Assembly: GCA_900551015.1 (NCBI GenBank)
Contig: URUI01000058.1
Coordinates: 1 to 13,266, forward strand
Length of the DNA: 13,266 nt
Direction of reading: 5' to 3'
Origin: an uncultured Collinsella sp.
GTDB lineage: Bacteria; Actinomycetota; Coriobacteriia; Coriobacteriales; Coriobacteriaceae
The notes beneath the pieces were generated by a model that worked only from the letters and a program-made list of their open reading frames with translations, was not told the DNA's origin and did no database searches. How positions within the stretch are numbered: position 1 is the stretch's first letter; every line of letters starts with the position of its first letter. Position numbers and translations under genes: made by a program. Shown here piece by piece: positions 1 to 5,435 of this stretch.

Positions 1-407
1 GGCGAGAGCACATCGACCTGGACCGCGCCCTCGAGGAGCGCCTGGGCAGGCCCTGCGCCGACTTTATCGTCGAGAGCGGCGAGGCGGCCTTCCGCGAGCA
101 GGAGACGGCGGTGCTGGCCGGCATCTCCAAGTGCAGCGGCCTGGTGCTTTCCACGGGCGGCGGCGTGGTCACGCGCGACGAGAACTACCCGCTACTGCAC
201 CAGAACAGCCAGATCGTGATGCTCAACCGCAAGCTCGACGAACTCGCCCACAAGGGACGCCCCATCACCGCCCGCGATGGTATCGACAAGCTGGCCGAGC
301 AGCGCATGCCGCGCTACCGCGCCTGGGCCGACTACATCATCGACTCGCGCGACTGCGCCGCCAACACCGCCCAAACCCTCCTCGACACCCTCCCACCCGC
401 TCTCTAA
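1..407 (+). CDS. aroK: Shikimate kinase, 3' part (5' end outside window)
   Basis: Shikimate kinase phosphorylates the 3-hydroxyl of shikimate with ATP, in the cytoplasm, on the route to chorismate. The frame is open from base 3 and ends at TAA 405-407, giving 134 visible residues; family members have about 170, so some 35-40 N-terminal residues with the Walker A loop are missing. Visible family marks, in order, are IDLD with the shikimate-binding aspartate, GEAAFRE with the shikimate-binding arginine, the STGGGVV glycine triplet, the lid motif GRPITARDG, and the C-terminal RMPRYRAWAD with the nucleotide-side arginine. All fit an active enzyme. The upstream part could be a free kinase or the end of a fusion to another shikimate-pathway domain; the window cannot tell. 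It lies 64 bases before aroQ on the same strand, so a shared aromatic-biosynthesis operon is likely. Confidence 0.9.
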   Translation, partial: REHIDLDRALEERLGRPCADFIVESGEAAFREQETAVLAGISKCSGLVLSTGGGVVTRDENYPLLHQNSQIVMLNRKLDELAHKGRPITARDGIDKLAEQRMPRYRAWADYIIDSRDCAANTAQTLLDTLPPAL

Positions 408-409
408 TC

Positions 410-450
410 AAAACCACCACAAAGGGGACAGGCAACTTTGTGGTGGTTTT
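410..450. repeat. Perfect 14-bp inverted repeat between aroK and aroQ; attenuator or REP-like element
   Basis: The arms are 410-423 (aaaaccaccacaaa) and 437-450 (tttgtggtggtttt), an exact reverse complement, around a 13-base loop, ggggacaggcaac. The A-run on one side and T-run on the other give the shape of a bidirectional intrinsic terminator. However, it sits inside an apparent operon, and aroQ begins only 21 bases after it with no visible promoter between. It may therefore be a partial terminator, an attenuator, an mRNA-stability hairpin, or a copy of a dispersed palindromic element. From memory, not checked, the GGGGACAGGCA loop phrase with CCACCACAAA arms resembles intergenic palindromes seen in related genomes. 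Confidence 0.75.
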
Positions 451-471
451 CCAATCGCAAAGGAAGCAACC

Positions 472-909
472 ATGAAAGCACTCGTCATCAACGGCCCCAA
501 CCTCAACATGCTCGGCATTCGCGAGCCGGGCATCTATGGCAGCGACAACTACGACCGTTTAGTGCAGATCTGCCAGGAAGCGGGCGCCGCACAGGGCTTC
601 GACGAGATCGAGGTCTTCCAGTCCAACCACGAGGGCAGCATCGTCGACAAGATTCAGGAGGCTTACGGGAAGGTCGACGGCATCGTCATCAACCCGGCGG
701 CATACACGCACACGAGCGTCGCGATCCTCGACGCCCTCAAGGCCGTCGCCATCCCTGCCGTCGAGGTCCACATCAGCGCCGTCGAGACCCGCGAGGACTT
801 CCGTCAGGTGAGCTACGCCCGCCTGGCCTGCTTCGCCACCATCACCGGCGAAGGCCTCCAAGGCTACGCCCACGCGTTGGAGCTGCTGAAAGAGCGTCTC
901 GAAAAGTAG
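472..909 (+). CDS. aroQ: 3-dehydroquinate dehydratase, type II
   Basis: The enzyme dehydrates 3-dehydroquinate to 3-dehydroshikimate by trans elimination, in the cytoplasm, as a dodecamer of small flavodoxin-like subunits. The 145-residue length is typical of the type II family. Signature elements are GPNLNMLGIREPGIYG (residues 8-23) with N12, R17 and the catalytic Y22; QSNHEG (50-55); NPAAYTHTSVAILDAL (74-89) with H80; EVHIS (98-102) with the catalytic-region H100; and R107/R111 in TREDFR. The stretch after EVHIS reads AVETRED where relatives usually have N-(I/V)-(H/Y)-(A/K)-RE, a mild divergence that keeps the arginines. ATG at 472 is preceded by AGGAAG (461-466). The open frame continues upstream into aroK, but only this start matches the conserved N-terminus. 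It is probably cotranscribed with aroK, perhaps modulated by the hairpin at 410-450. Confidence 0.96.
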   Translation: MKALVINGPNLNMLGIREPGIYGSDNYDRLVQICQEAGAAQGFDEIEVFQSNHEGSIVDKIQEAYGKVDGIVINPAAYTHTSVAILDALKAVAIPAVEVHISAVETREDFRQVSYARLACFATITGEGLQGYAHALELLKERLEK

Positions 910-955
910 CTTCGCGAGCAAATCCATCAACGCCGATTCGCACGCTAATATAGCC

Positions 956-994
956 AGTGCCGCCAGCAGCAACCTCGCTACTGGCGGCACTTTA
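956..994 (+). terminator. Intrinsic terminator after aroQ
   Basis: The arms agtgccgccag (956-966) and ctggcggcact (981-991) form a perfect 11-bp GC-rich stem with a 14-base loop. Only a short T-rich tail (ttta) follows. It lies 47 bases after the aroQ stop and just before the start signals of the next cassette, so it separates the two transcription units. Confidence 0.75.
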
Positions 995-1003
995 TTACTA
1001 GCA

Positions 1004-1009
1004 TATAAT
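1004..1009 (+). promoter_or_regulatory. Possible -10 box of the DUF4869/ATPase cassette
   Basis: A perfect TATAAT lies 31 bases before the ATG at 1041, in an A/T-rich stretch just after the aroQ terminator. The -35 position would fall on the right arm of that terminator (about 981-986, ctggcg) and has no good match to TTGACA. If used, the promoter is weak or needs an activator. The leader would be about 25 bases, with the ribosome site GGAG at 1031-1034. Confidence 0.45.
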
Positions 1010-1040
1010 CGTTGCAGTCACACAACGTCTGGAGACGCGC

Positions 1041-1490
1041 ATGTTAAGCATCCATCTGGGGGATTACCCCGGTTCTATCTACGATACCGAAACCTATTTT
1101 AGGAACTCATACTTGGACTCATGGTTCGAAGATCCTATGGCCGCACAGATTATTAAAAGCGTGGACGGATCAGAGCTCATCGGCCCCCACAACATCGTAA
1201 GCAAGCAGCTGGGCTCAATCACCCCACTCGAACTGTCCGGCGGCGTCAAGACGCTGCTGTTAGTACGCAATCTCCCAAATATGGTGTTCAACGCATCTAC
1301 CTGCGGAGACAACTGTGCCCGCTGGCTACTCAAGATCGGCAAAGAGCAGGATGTGCTGGTGACCCTTTACCACATCATGAAGTTCCCCTGGAAGAATTTT
1401 GAAATCCGCATTGAAAACGATAACCGCATCGTCAGAAACATGCAGGAGTTTGTTGGCGCCACGAATGACTTTTTGGATGTTGATGAGTAA
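1041..1490 (+). CDS. DUF4869 family protein, first gene of an uncharacterised two-gene cassette
   Basis: A 149-residue soluble protein with no signal peptide or membrane segment. I recognise it as DUF4869, a small family without assigned function. Its hallmark here is FNASTCGDNCARWLLKI (residues 83-99), with cysteines C88 and C92, an invariant-looking G-D-N, and SGGVKTLLL just before it (66-74). The N-terminus, MLSIHLGDYPGSIYDT, also fits the family. The C88-x3-C92 pair could bind metal or be redox or catalytic; this is inference only. ATG at 1041 has GGAG at 1031-1034 with six bases of spacing. The TAA stop shares its last A with the ATG of the next gene (TAATG), so the two proteins are translationally coupled and likely work together. 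Family assignment is fairly secure; function is unknown. Confidence 0.85.
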   Translation: MLSIHLGDYPGSIYDTETYFRNSYLDSWFEDPMAAQIIKSVDGSELIGPHNIVSKQLGSITPLELSGGVKTLLLVRNLPNMVFNASTCGDNCARWLLKIGKEQDVLVTLYHIMKFPWKNFEIRIENDNRIVRNMQEFVGATNDFLDVDE

Positions 1491-2488
1491 TGAAGGGAAC
1501 GCATACCGTTGTCGTAGAGCGTGCAAAGGTCAAATACACACTCACCTTTAAACGCAACATTTCCTTCATTCGCGGCAACAGCGGCACGGGCAAAACGACG
1601 CTTATCTCGATGATTCGCGACTACAACGACCGAGGACAGGAAAGCGGCGTTACACTCAGCTGCGACGTGCCCTGCGAAACGCTTTCCGGCAGACGTTGGA
1701 AGCGCGAGCTTTCGATTATCGAGGACTCAATAATCTTTTTAGATGAGGGCAACGAATTTATCTACTCAAAAGACTTCGCAAAAGCCGTTAACGGGTCGTC
1801 CAACTATTTTGTTCTGATATCTCGTCGAGATGCCAGCGAGCTCCCCTACAGTGTCGACGAAATCCTAAAGCTGGTAAACACCACGAGTAAAACAATCAAT
1901 GGTCGAAAGAGCGATAAACGCTTCTACTCGGTAACAAAACCGATATACAGCCACACAGCAAACATGCTTTACCAGGACCTAAATGTTGGATTCGAGGCAC
2001 CCGACGCCGTAGTTGTTGAGGATAGCAAATCTGGCTATCAATTCTACGACGCTCTTTGCAACCGACTCGGGATCCCCTGCTATACCGCCACCGGCGTTGC
2101 GAATCTAAAACGTACGATTCACGAATGTCCCGAGCAAAACATCCTTGCTATTGGAGACGGAGCAGCATTTGGTCCCTACATCGAAAAGGTGCTCGGACAG
2201 CGCGTTTACAAGAACGTACGCTTGTTCCTCCCCGAATCATTCGAGTGGACACTCCTGCAATCTGGCCTCATTCCCAGTAACGATATCTTAAAAATCCTCG
2301 AGGATCCCTCAAGCTATATCGAAAGCCGCGACTACCTGAGCTGGGAGCGGTTCTTCACCGACGTATTGATCAAGTACTCGGCAGACACTCGCTACGTCTA
2401 CAGAAAGGCACGGCTCAACGAGCAGTACCTAAAGCCGCAGGCGATGGATGCAGTTGCAAGCGTCTTGCCCGAGTGTCTGAAGGCATAA
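1490..2488 (+). CDS. P-loop ATPase with possible TOPRIM-like C-terminal half, partner of DUF4869
   Basis: A 332-residue cytoplasmic protein of unknown function. The N-terminal half is a P-loop NTPase: Walker A GNSGTGKT (residues 29-36), Walker B IIFLDE (81-86), and a sensor-like strand FVLISRRD (107-114). A second Cys pair, SCDVPC, lies at 57-62. After a linker, residues 173-235 read AVVVEDSKSGYQFYDAL, a conserved-looking ATG/NL segment, then NILAIGDGAAFG. This hydrophobic-strand-E and strand-x-D pattern resembles the acidic core of TOPRIM domains such as those of OLD-family or DUF4435 proteins, but the match is by eye and lacks a clean DxD. A further motif, LFLPESFEWTLLQSGLI, follows at 245-261. 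I recall relatives being labelled 'translation initiation factor 2'; nothing here resembles IF2, so that label should not be carried over. The start overlaps the upstream stop (TAATG), with GATGAG just before as a weak ribosome site. Confidence 0.8.
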   Translation: MKGTHTVVVERAKVKYTLTFKRNISFIRGNSGTGKTTLISMIRDYNDRGQESGVTLSCDVPCETLSGRRWKRELSIIEDSIIFLDEGNEFIYSKDFAKAVNGSSNYFVLISRRDASELPYSVDEILKLVNTTSKTINGRKSDKRFYSVTKPIYSHTANMLYQDLNVGFEAPDAVVVEDSKSGYQFYDALCNRLGIPCYTATGVANLKRTIHECPEQNILAIGDGAAFGPYIEKVLGQRVYKNVRLFLPESFEWTLLQSGLIPSNDILKILEDPSSYIESRDYLSWERFFTDVLIKYSADTRYVYRKARLNEQYLKPQAMDAVASVLPECLKA

Positions 2489-2492
2489 TGGC

Positions 2493-2526
2493 AGTGGGGA
2501 GGACCAACTTGGTCCTCCCCACTTTT
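2493..2526 (+). terminator. Strong intrinsic terminator closing the DUF4869/ATPase cassette
   Basis: The arms agtggggaggacca (2493-2506) and tggtcctccccact (2510-2523) pair perfectly, with a tiny loop that opens to about five bases in practice. TTTT follows at 2523-2526. It begins five bases after the ATPase stop. The acyltransferase pseudogene converges on it from the other side and ends at 2529, so the stem may also block transcription from that side, although no T-run follows it in that direction. Confidence 0.88.
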
Positions 2527-2528
2527 AA

Positions 2529-3515
2529 TTACGCCTTCCTGATCACGTATGCCAGGCCGATATCGCAGGCGCAACGCACGATTGATGCAAAGAGCCACGA
2601 TGTTGGCAGCGTCATAAGCAGCGGCATCGTCTGCCAAGGAATAAACCAATCGACCGCGTGGATTGCAAAGATGGCAAGACTGGCCTGTCCGCAGAACACG
2701 AGGGCTTGTTCAAAGGACCCCAAAACCGGCACGTCTTTCAACTTCTCCAACGCCATCGAAACCCAACAGACGCAGTAGCTACCCGCAACAGCGGCAACTG
2801 TCGCAACCACAAACCCATCCACGCGGCGGCTCGAAAGCTCAAGCCCACTCAGCGCGGCAAGGACAAGCCAAGCGACACCGGCTCCAATAAACAGCAGGGG
2901 CTTGCTCACGCTCGGCTCCAGCCCCTTTTGGCGCGCCGTATAGCCAACCCACATCAGCAGCAAGATTTAGCAGCTCAGATCCATATCGAGCGGCAGGTAA
3001 ACACCCATTAATCGAGACACGCTCAATCCGCAAAAGGCAATCGCGGCACAGACAACGCCCTGCCAAACAACCCCGATCCCGCGGCGATCAAACAGCCGCA
3101 CGAGCGCATTAAACAACAGGCGCGACGTAAACAGCGCCGCCAAAAACCATGCCATGCCAACGGCGGCAACGCCAAGCCGAGGCACATCAACGCCTGAGGC
3201 AAACACAAGCGTCTTAAGCCCCGCAACCAGCGTACCGCTCGTCAAAGAAACACCGCTCATCAAGAACGTCGGCACCTGCCACGCCAGTGCAAGAACCACA
3301 TACGGCACCAGCAGGCGCGACACCGAACCACTCAGCAGCTCGCGCCACGGCTTCGGCCTAAACGTATACCCGGCAAGAATAAAGAACACCGGCATGTGAA
3401 ACGAGAAGATCGCGTGCCGCAAGGGAGAAGGATTTGGGACGGTGTGCCCCACAATGACCAGAATCATTGCAATCCCCTTTGCAATATCTATCCAGTCGAG
3501 CCTTTTACTTCCCAT
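2529..3515 (-). pseudogene. Acyltransferase 3 family membrane protein (sugar O-acetylase-like), broken by an in-frame stop
   Basis: The full frame would give about 328 residues, normal for fucose 4-O-acetylase-type acyltransferases, which add acetyl groups to surface or secreted sugars. The N-terminus carries the family marks RLDWIDIAKGIAMILVIVGH, with the catalytic-type histidine, and FSFHMPVFFILAGY, followed by many membrane segments. Codon 183 is TAA (2969-2967). Downstream, the same frame resumes at once with ILLLMWVGYTAR and runs to the stop at 2531-2529. The spacing from the LPLDMDL motif to the WVGY motif equals that expected of an intact relative, so a single base change is the simplest cause. 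CAA, TCA or TTA could each give TAA. GAAGGG (3527-3522), six bases before ATG 3515, still looks like a good ribosome site. Alternatives are a sequencing error or stop-codon readthrough. It lies after the tRNA-Arg terminator. Confidence 0.8.
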
Positions 3516-3548
3516 GGCGAACCCTTCAAAACCGCAGCACGCAAGATG

Positions 3549-3581
3549 AAAAAAGCCCAGACCACCAAGCGGTCCGGGCTT
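3549..3581 (-). terminator. Intrinsic terminator of the tRNA-Arg gene
   Basis: On the minus strand, AAGCCCGGACC (3581-3571) pairs with GGTCTGGGCTT (3563-3553), with a seven-base loop and one G-U pair. Six T (3554-3549) follow. It begins ten bases after the tRNA CCA end. Read on the plus strand the stem has an A-C mismatch, so it is built for the minus direction. Confidence 0.88.
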
Positions 3582-3590
3582 AATAAATGA

Positions 3591-3667
3591 TGGTGCTCCA
3601 TGGCGGATTCGAACCGTCGACCTTGGGATTAGAAGTCCCCTGCTCTATCCAACTGAGCTAATGGAGC
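3591..3667 (-). tRNA. tRNA-Arg(UCU), CCA encoded
   Basis: The minus strand folds as a standard cloverleaf: acceptor GCTCCAT/ATGGAGC (7 bp), TA, D arm GCTC-AGTTGGATA-GAGC, anticodon loop CTTCTAA with anticodon TCT, a five-base variable loop AGGTC, T loop TTCGAAT, discriminator A and a genome-encoded CCA. It reads AGA (and perhaps AGG), rare arginine codons in a GC-rich genome. Two stem positions do not pair: G27 with A43 at the top of the anticodon stem, and A50 with C64 in the T stem. The gene is probably still functional but is not a perfect consensus. It lies 54 bases after the wzt stop, on the same strand, and I could not identify its own promoter with confidence. Confidence 0.93.
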
Positions 3668-3721
3668 AAATAACCGCACGCCCAAGCAAGCGCAAACCTG
3701 TCAGGCGCAAGTAATTATAAC

Positions 3722-4489
3722 CTAGTTGAACTGCTCGCGGTACGCCTTGCAGACCTCATCGACCGGGCCGTCCATGCGAAGGTCACCCTTCTCAATCCAA
3801 ACGGCACGCTGGCAGATGCGTTCAACCTGCTCCATGGAGTGCGAAACGAACAGAACCGTCACGTCGCCGCTCTGGATAAAGTGCTGGATGCGGGCCTCGC
3901 ACTTCTGCTGGAAGAACACATCACCGACGGACAGCGTCTCGTCAACGATCAGAATATCGGGCTCGGTAATCGTCGCGATTGCAAAGGCAATACGCGCAAC
4001 CATGCCCGAGGAGAAGTTCTTAAGCGGCATGTCGACAAAGTTCTGAAGCTCAGCGAACTCGATAATGCCGTCAAAGTTGGCGTCGATGAACTCCTTGGTA
4101 TAGCCGAGCAGGGCGCCGTTCAGATAGATGTTCTCGCGGGCGGTCAGCTCGGGGTCAAAGCCGGCACCAAGCTCAATCAGCGGCGCGATGTTACCGTGCA
4201 CCTTAACGCTGCCCTCGCTAGGCTCAAGCACGCCAGCGATAATCTTGAGCATCGTAGACTTACCGGAACCATTGGTGCCAACCAGACCCACGACCTCGCC
4301 GCGATGAATATCGAACGAGATGTGCTTAAGCGCCCTAAACTCCTCAAAGAACAGTTCGTGCTTGGCAAGCTTGATGAAGTACTCCTTGAGGTTGGTCAGC
4401 GACTCGGACGCCATGTTAAAGATCATGGTGACGTCGTCGACCTCGACAGCCAGAGGCTGCTCGCTGTAATCAACAACAGATTCAGTCAT
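3722..4489 (-). CDS. ABC transporter ATPase for surface polysaccharide export (Wzt/TagH/RgpD type)
   Basis: The nucleotide-binding subunit that powers export of a finished, lipid-linked polysaccharide or teichoic-acid-like polymer across the membrane. In the 255-residue protein, an N-terminal extension with the typical NLKEYFIKLAKHELFFEEFRA helix precedes the ABC core. The core has Walker A GTNGSGKST (71-79), LIELGAGFDPELTARENIYL after it (the export-subfamily stretch), signature NFSSGMVAR (158-166), Walker B ILIVDE (179-184) and switch histidine H217 in FVSHS. There is no C-terminal carbohydrate-binding domain, so it is a short Wzt, more like RgpD or TagH cores, and export probably does not depend on recognising a capped chain end. 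Start choice: GTG 4492 and ATG 4489 are adjacent; AAGGAG (4502-4497) gives seven bases to the ATG and only four to the GTG, so I prefer the ATG. The permease gene ends at 4501, and its TAA overlaps this ribosome site. Confidence 0.92.
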   Translation of the reverse strand: MTESVVDYSEQPLAVEVDDVTMIFNMASESLTNLKEYFIKLAKHELFFEEFRALKHISFDIHRGEVVGLVGTNGSGKSTMLKIIAGVLEPSEGSVKVHGNIAPLIELGAGFDPELTARENIYLNGALLGYTKEFIDANFDGIIEFAELQNFVDMPLKNFSSGMVARIAFAIATITEPDILIVDETLSVGDVFFQQKCEARIQHFIQSGDVTVLFVSHSMEQVERICQRAVWIEKGDLRMDGPVDEVCKAYREQFN

Positions 4490-4500
4490 CACAGCACTCC

Positions 4501-5346
4501 TTAGATGTAGAGGATAAATTTGCGCTCGGACTTATGGAACACGGTGTAGCCAATAATAAGCGCAAGAACCGCCCAGGCAACGCACATACCAAACGTCATG
4601 AGCGAGGGCGTAGTCTGAAACAGAAAGATATCGCGCATAAACTGCAGGTAGTTGAACATGGGGTTCGCATACATCAAGATACGCACGAGATGCGGCATTT
4701 GCGCAATATAGTCAGTCGTCCAGAAGATGGGCGTAATGTAAGTCCACGCCGTAATGACGACGCTCCATAGATGCATAACGTCGCGGAAAAAGACCGTAAG
4801 AGCAGAGAGCATCATGCCCAGGCCCATGCAGAAGCACATAAGCAGCAGCAGGCAAACCGGCAGCAGAATGAGGTGCCAAGAAGGCATAACGCGGAACCAC
4901 AGCATGACGATGGCGACGGCGACCAGCGAGAAGGCAAAGTTGACCAGCGAGAAGAGCACCTTTTGCACCGGGAAGACCCAGCGGTGCACCTTAACCTTCT
5001 TGAGCAGAGGGGCAGCGCCCACGATAGACGTCAGGGCCTGGTTCGTAGACTCGGACATGACGGCAAAGGTAATGTTACCCACGATCAAGTACAGCGGGTA
5101 CATCTCGGGCGTCATTGAGCCATTGCGGCCTTGGCCAAAAATCGTCGAGAACACGATGGCCATGACGATCATCATCAGCAACGGATTGAGCACCGACCAT
5201 GCGACACCCAGAACGCTACGGCGATACTTGATCTTAAAATCCTTGGTAACCAGCTGACGAAGGATAAACGCATCCTTCTCAAATTCGTTCTTAGCAAACG
5301 TCGCAGGCAGACTGCGAGTTTCTTGTTGCTTTGTCTGATCCGACAC
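4501..5346 (-). CDS. ABC-2 type permease for surface polysaccharide export (Wzm/TagG/RgpC type)
   Basis: The membrane subunit that partners the ATPase encoded directly downstream. The 281-residue protein has a cytoplasmic N-terminus with the family motif DFKIKYRRSVLGVAWSVLNP (residues 36-55), about six membrane segments (near 52-70, 85-105, 133-152, 158-183, 192-210 and 252-270), and the C-terminal half motifs FFRDVMHLW and ITPIFW with ANPM before the last segments. The length fits the family. Start choice: a frame open from TTG 5379 exists, but AAAGGAG at 5361-5355 lies eight bases before GTG 5346, so the GTG is the likely start and the 11 extra residues are leader. Only 11 bases separate it from the ATPase start. 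Together they would export a rhamnan, teichoic acid or similar polymer; the cargo is not shown by the sequence. Confidence 0.92.
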   Translation of the reverse strand: MSDQTKQQETRSLPATFAKNEFEKDAFILRQLVTKDFKIKYRRSVLGVAWSVLNPLLMMIVMAIVFSTIFGQGRNGSMTPEMYPLYLIVGNITFAVMSESTNQALTSIVGAAPLLKKVKVHRWVFPVQKVLFSLVNFAFSLVAVAIVMLWFRVMPSWHLILLPVCLLLLMCFCMGLGMMLSALTVFFRDVMHLWSVVITAWTYITPIFWTTDYIAQMPHLVRILMYANPMFNYLQFMRDIFLFQTTPSLMTFGMCVAWAVLALIIGYTVFHKSERKFILYI

Positions 5347-5354
5347 GGATGCAA

Positions 5355-5361
5355 CTCCTTT
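5355..5361 (-). promoter_or_regulatory. Ribosome binding site that fixes the permease start
   Basis: AAAGGAG on the minus strand, a near-perfect Shine-Dalgarno sequence, eight bases upstream of GTG 5346. It would lie inside the coding region if the upstream TTG at 5379 were used, so it argues for the GTG. Confidence 0.75.
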
Positions 5362-5385
5362 ACTCGTAATCGTTGACAAGCGAAC

Positions 5386-5391
5386 AGTATA
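5386..5391 (-). promoter_or_regulatory. Possible -10 box of the polysaccharide exporter genes
   Basis: TATACT on the minus strand in the 89-base gap between the DUF6020 gene and the permease. Transcription from it would start near 5379, giving a leader of about 33 bases with the strong ribosome site. No convincing -35 hexamer lies 16-18 bases upstream, so the call is weak. Confidence 0.25.
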
Positions 5392-5401
5392 AACCCGCCC
5401 T

Positions 5402-5422
5402 CAACGCCATAAGGCGGCGTTG
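5402..5422 (-). other. Small hairpin after the DUF6020 gene
   Basis: caacgcc (5402-5408) and ggcgttg (5416-5422) form a 7-bp stem with a seven-base loop, 14 bases after the DUF6020 stop in the minus direction. No T-run follows, so it is at best a weak or factor-dependent terminator, or an mRNA 3'-end stabiliser between this gene and the exporter genes. Confidence 0.35.
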
Positions 5423-5435
5423 CGAAACTGGAAAA

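Noticed and set aside
897..919. Possible hairpin ctcgaaaag/cttcgcgag at the aroQ stop
   Set aside because: Two mismatches break the stem into short pieces and no T-run follows; the perfect hairpin at 956-991 is the better terminator.
2473..3011. Small plus-strand open frames across the acyltransferase region
   Set aside because: They are antisense to the acyltransferase pseudogene and rich in Q, R, H and P, typical of shadow frames, without start signals.
3699..3720. CTGACA and TATAAT-like hexamers between wzt and the tRNA gene
   Set aside because: On the minus strand the TATAAT comes before the CTGACA, and neither has a partner at proper spacing, so no tRNA promoter can be called.
3839..4504. 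Open frame of 221 codons on the plus strand opposite the ABC ATPase
   Set aside because: It lies wholly within the ATPase gene, whose Walker, signature and switch motifs are intact; the plus-strand product has no recognisable domain.
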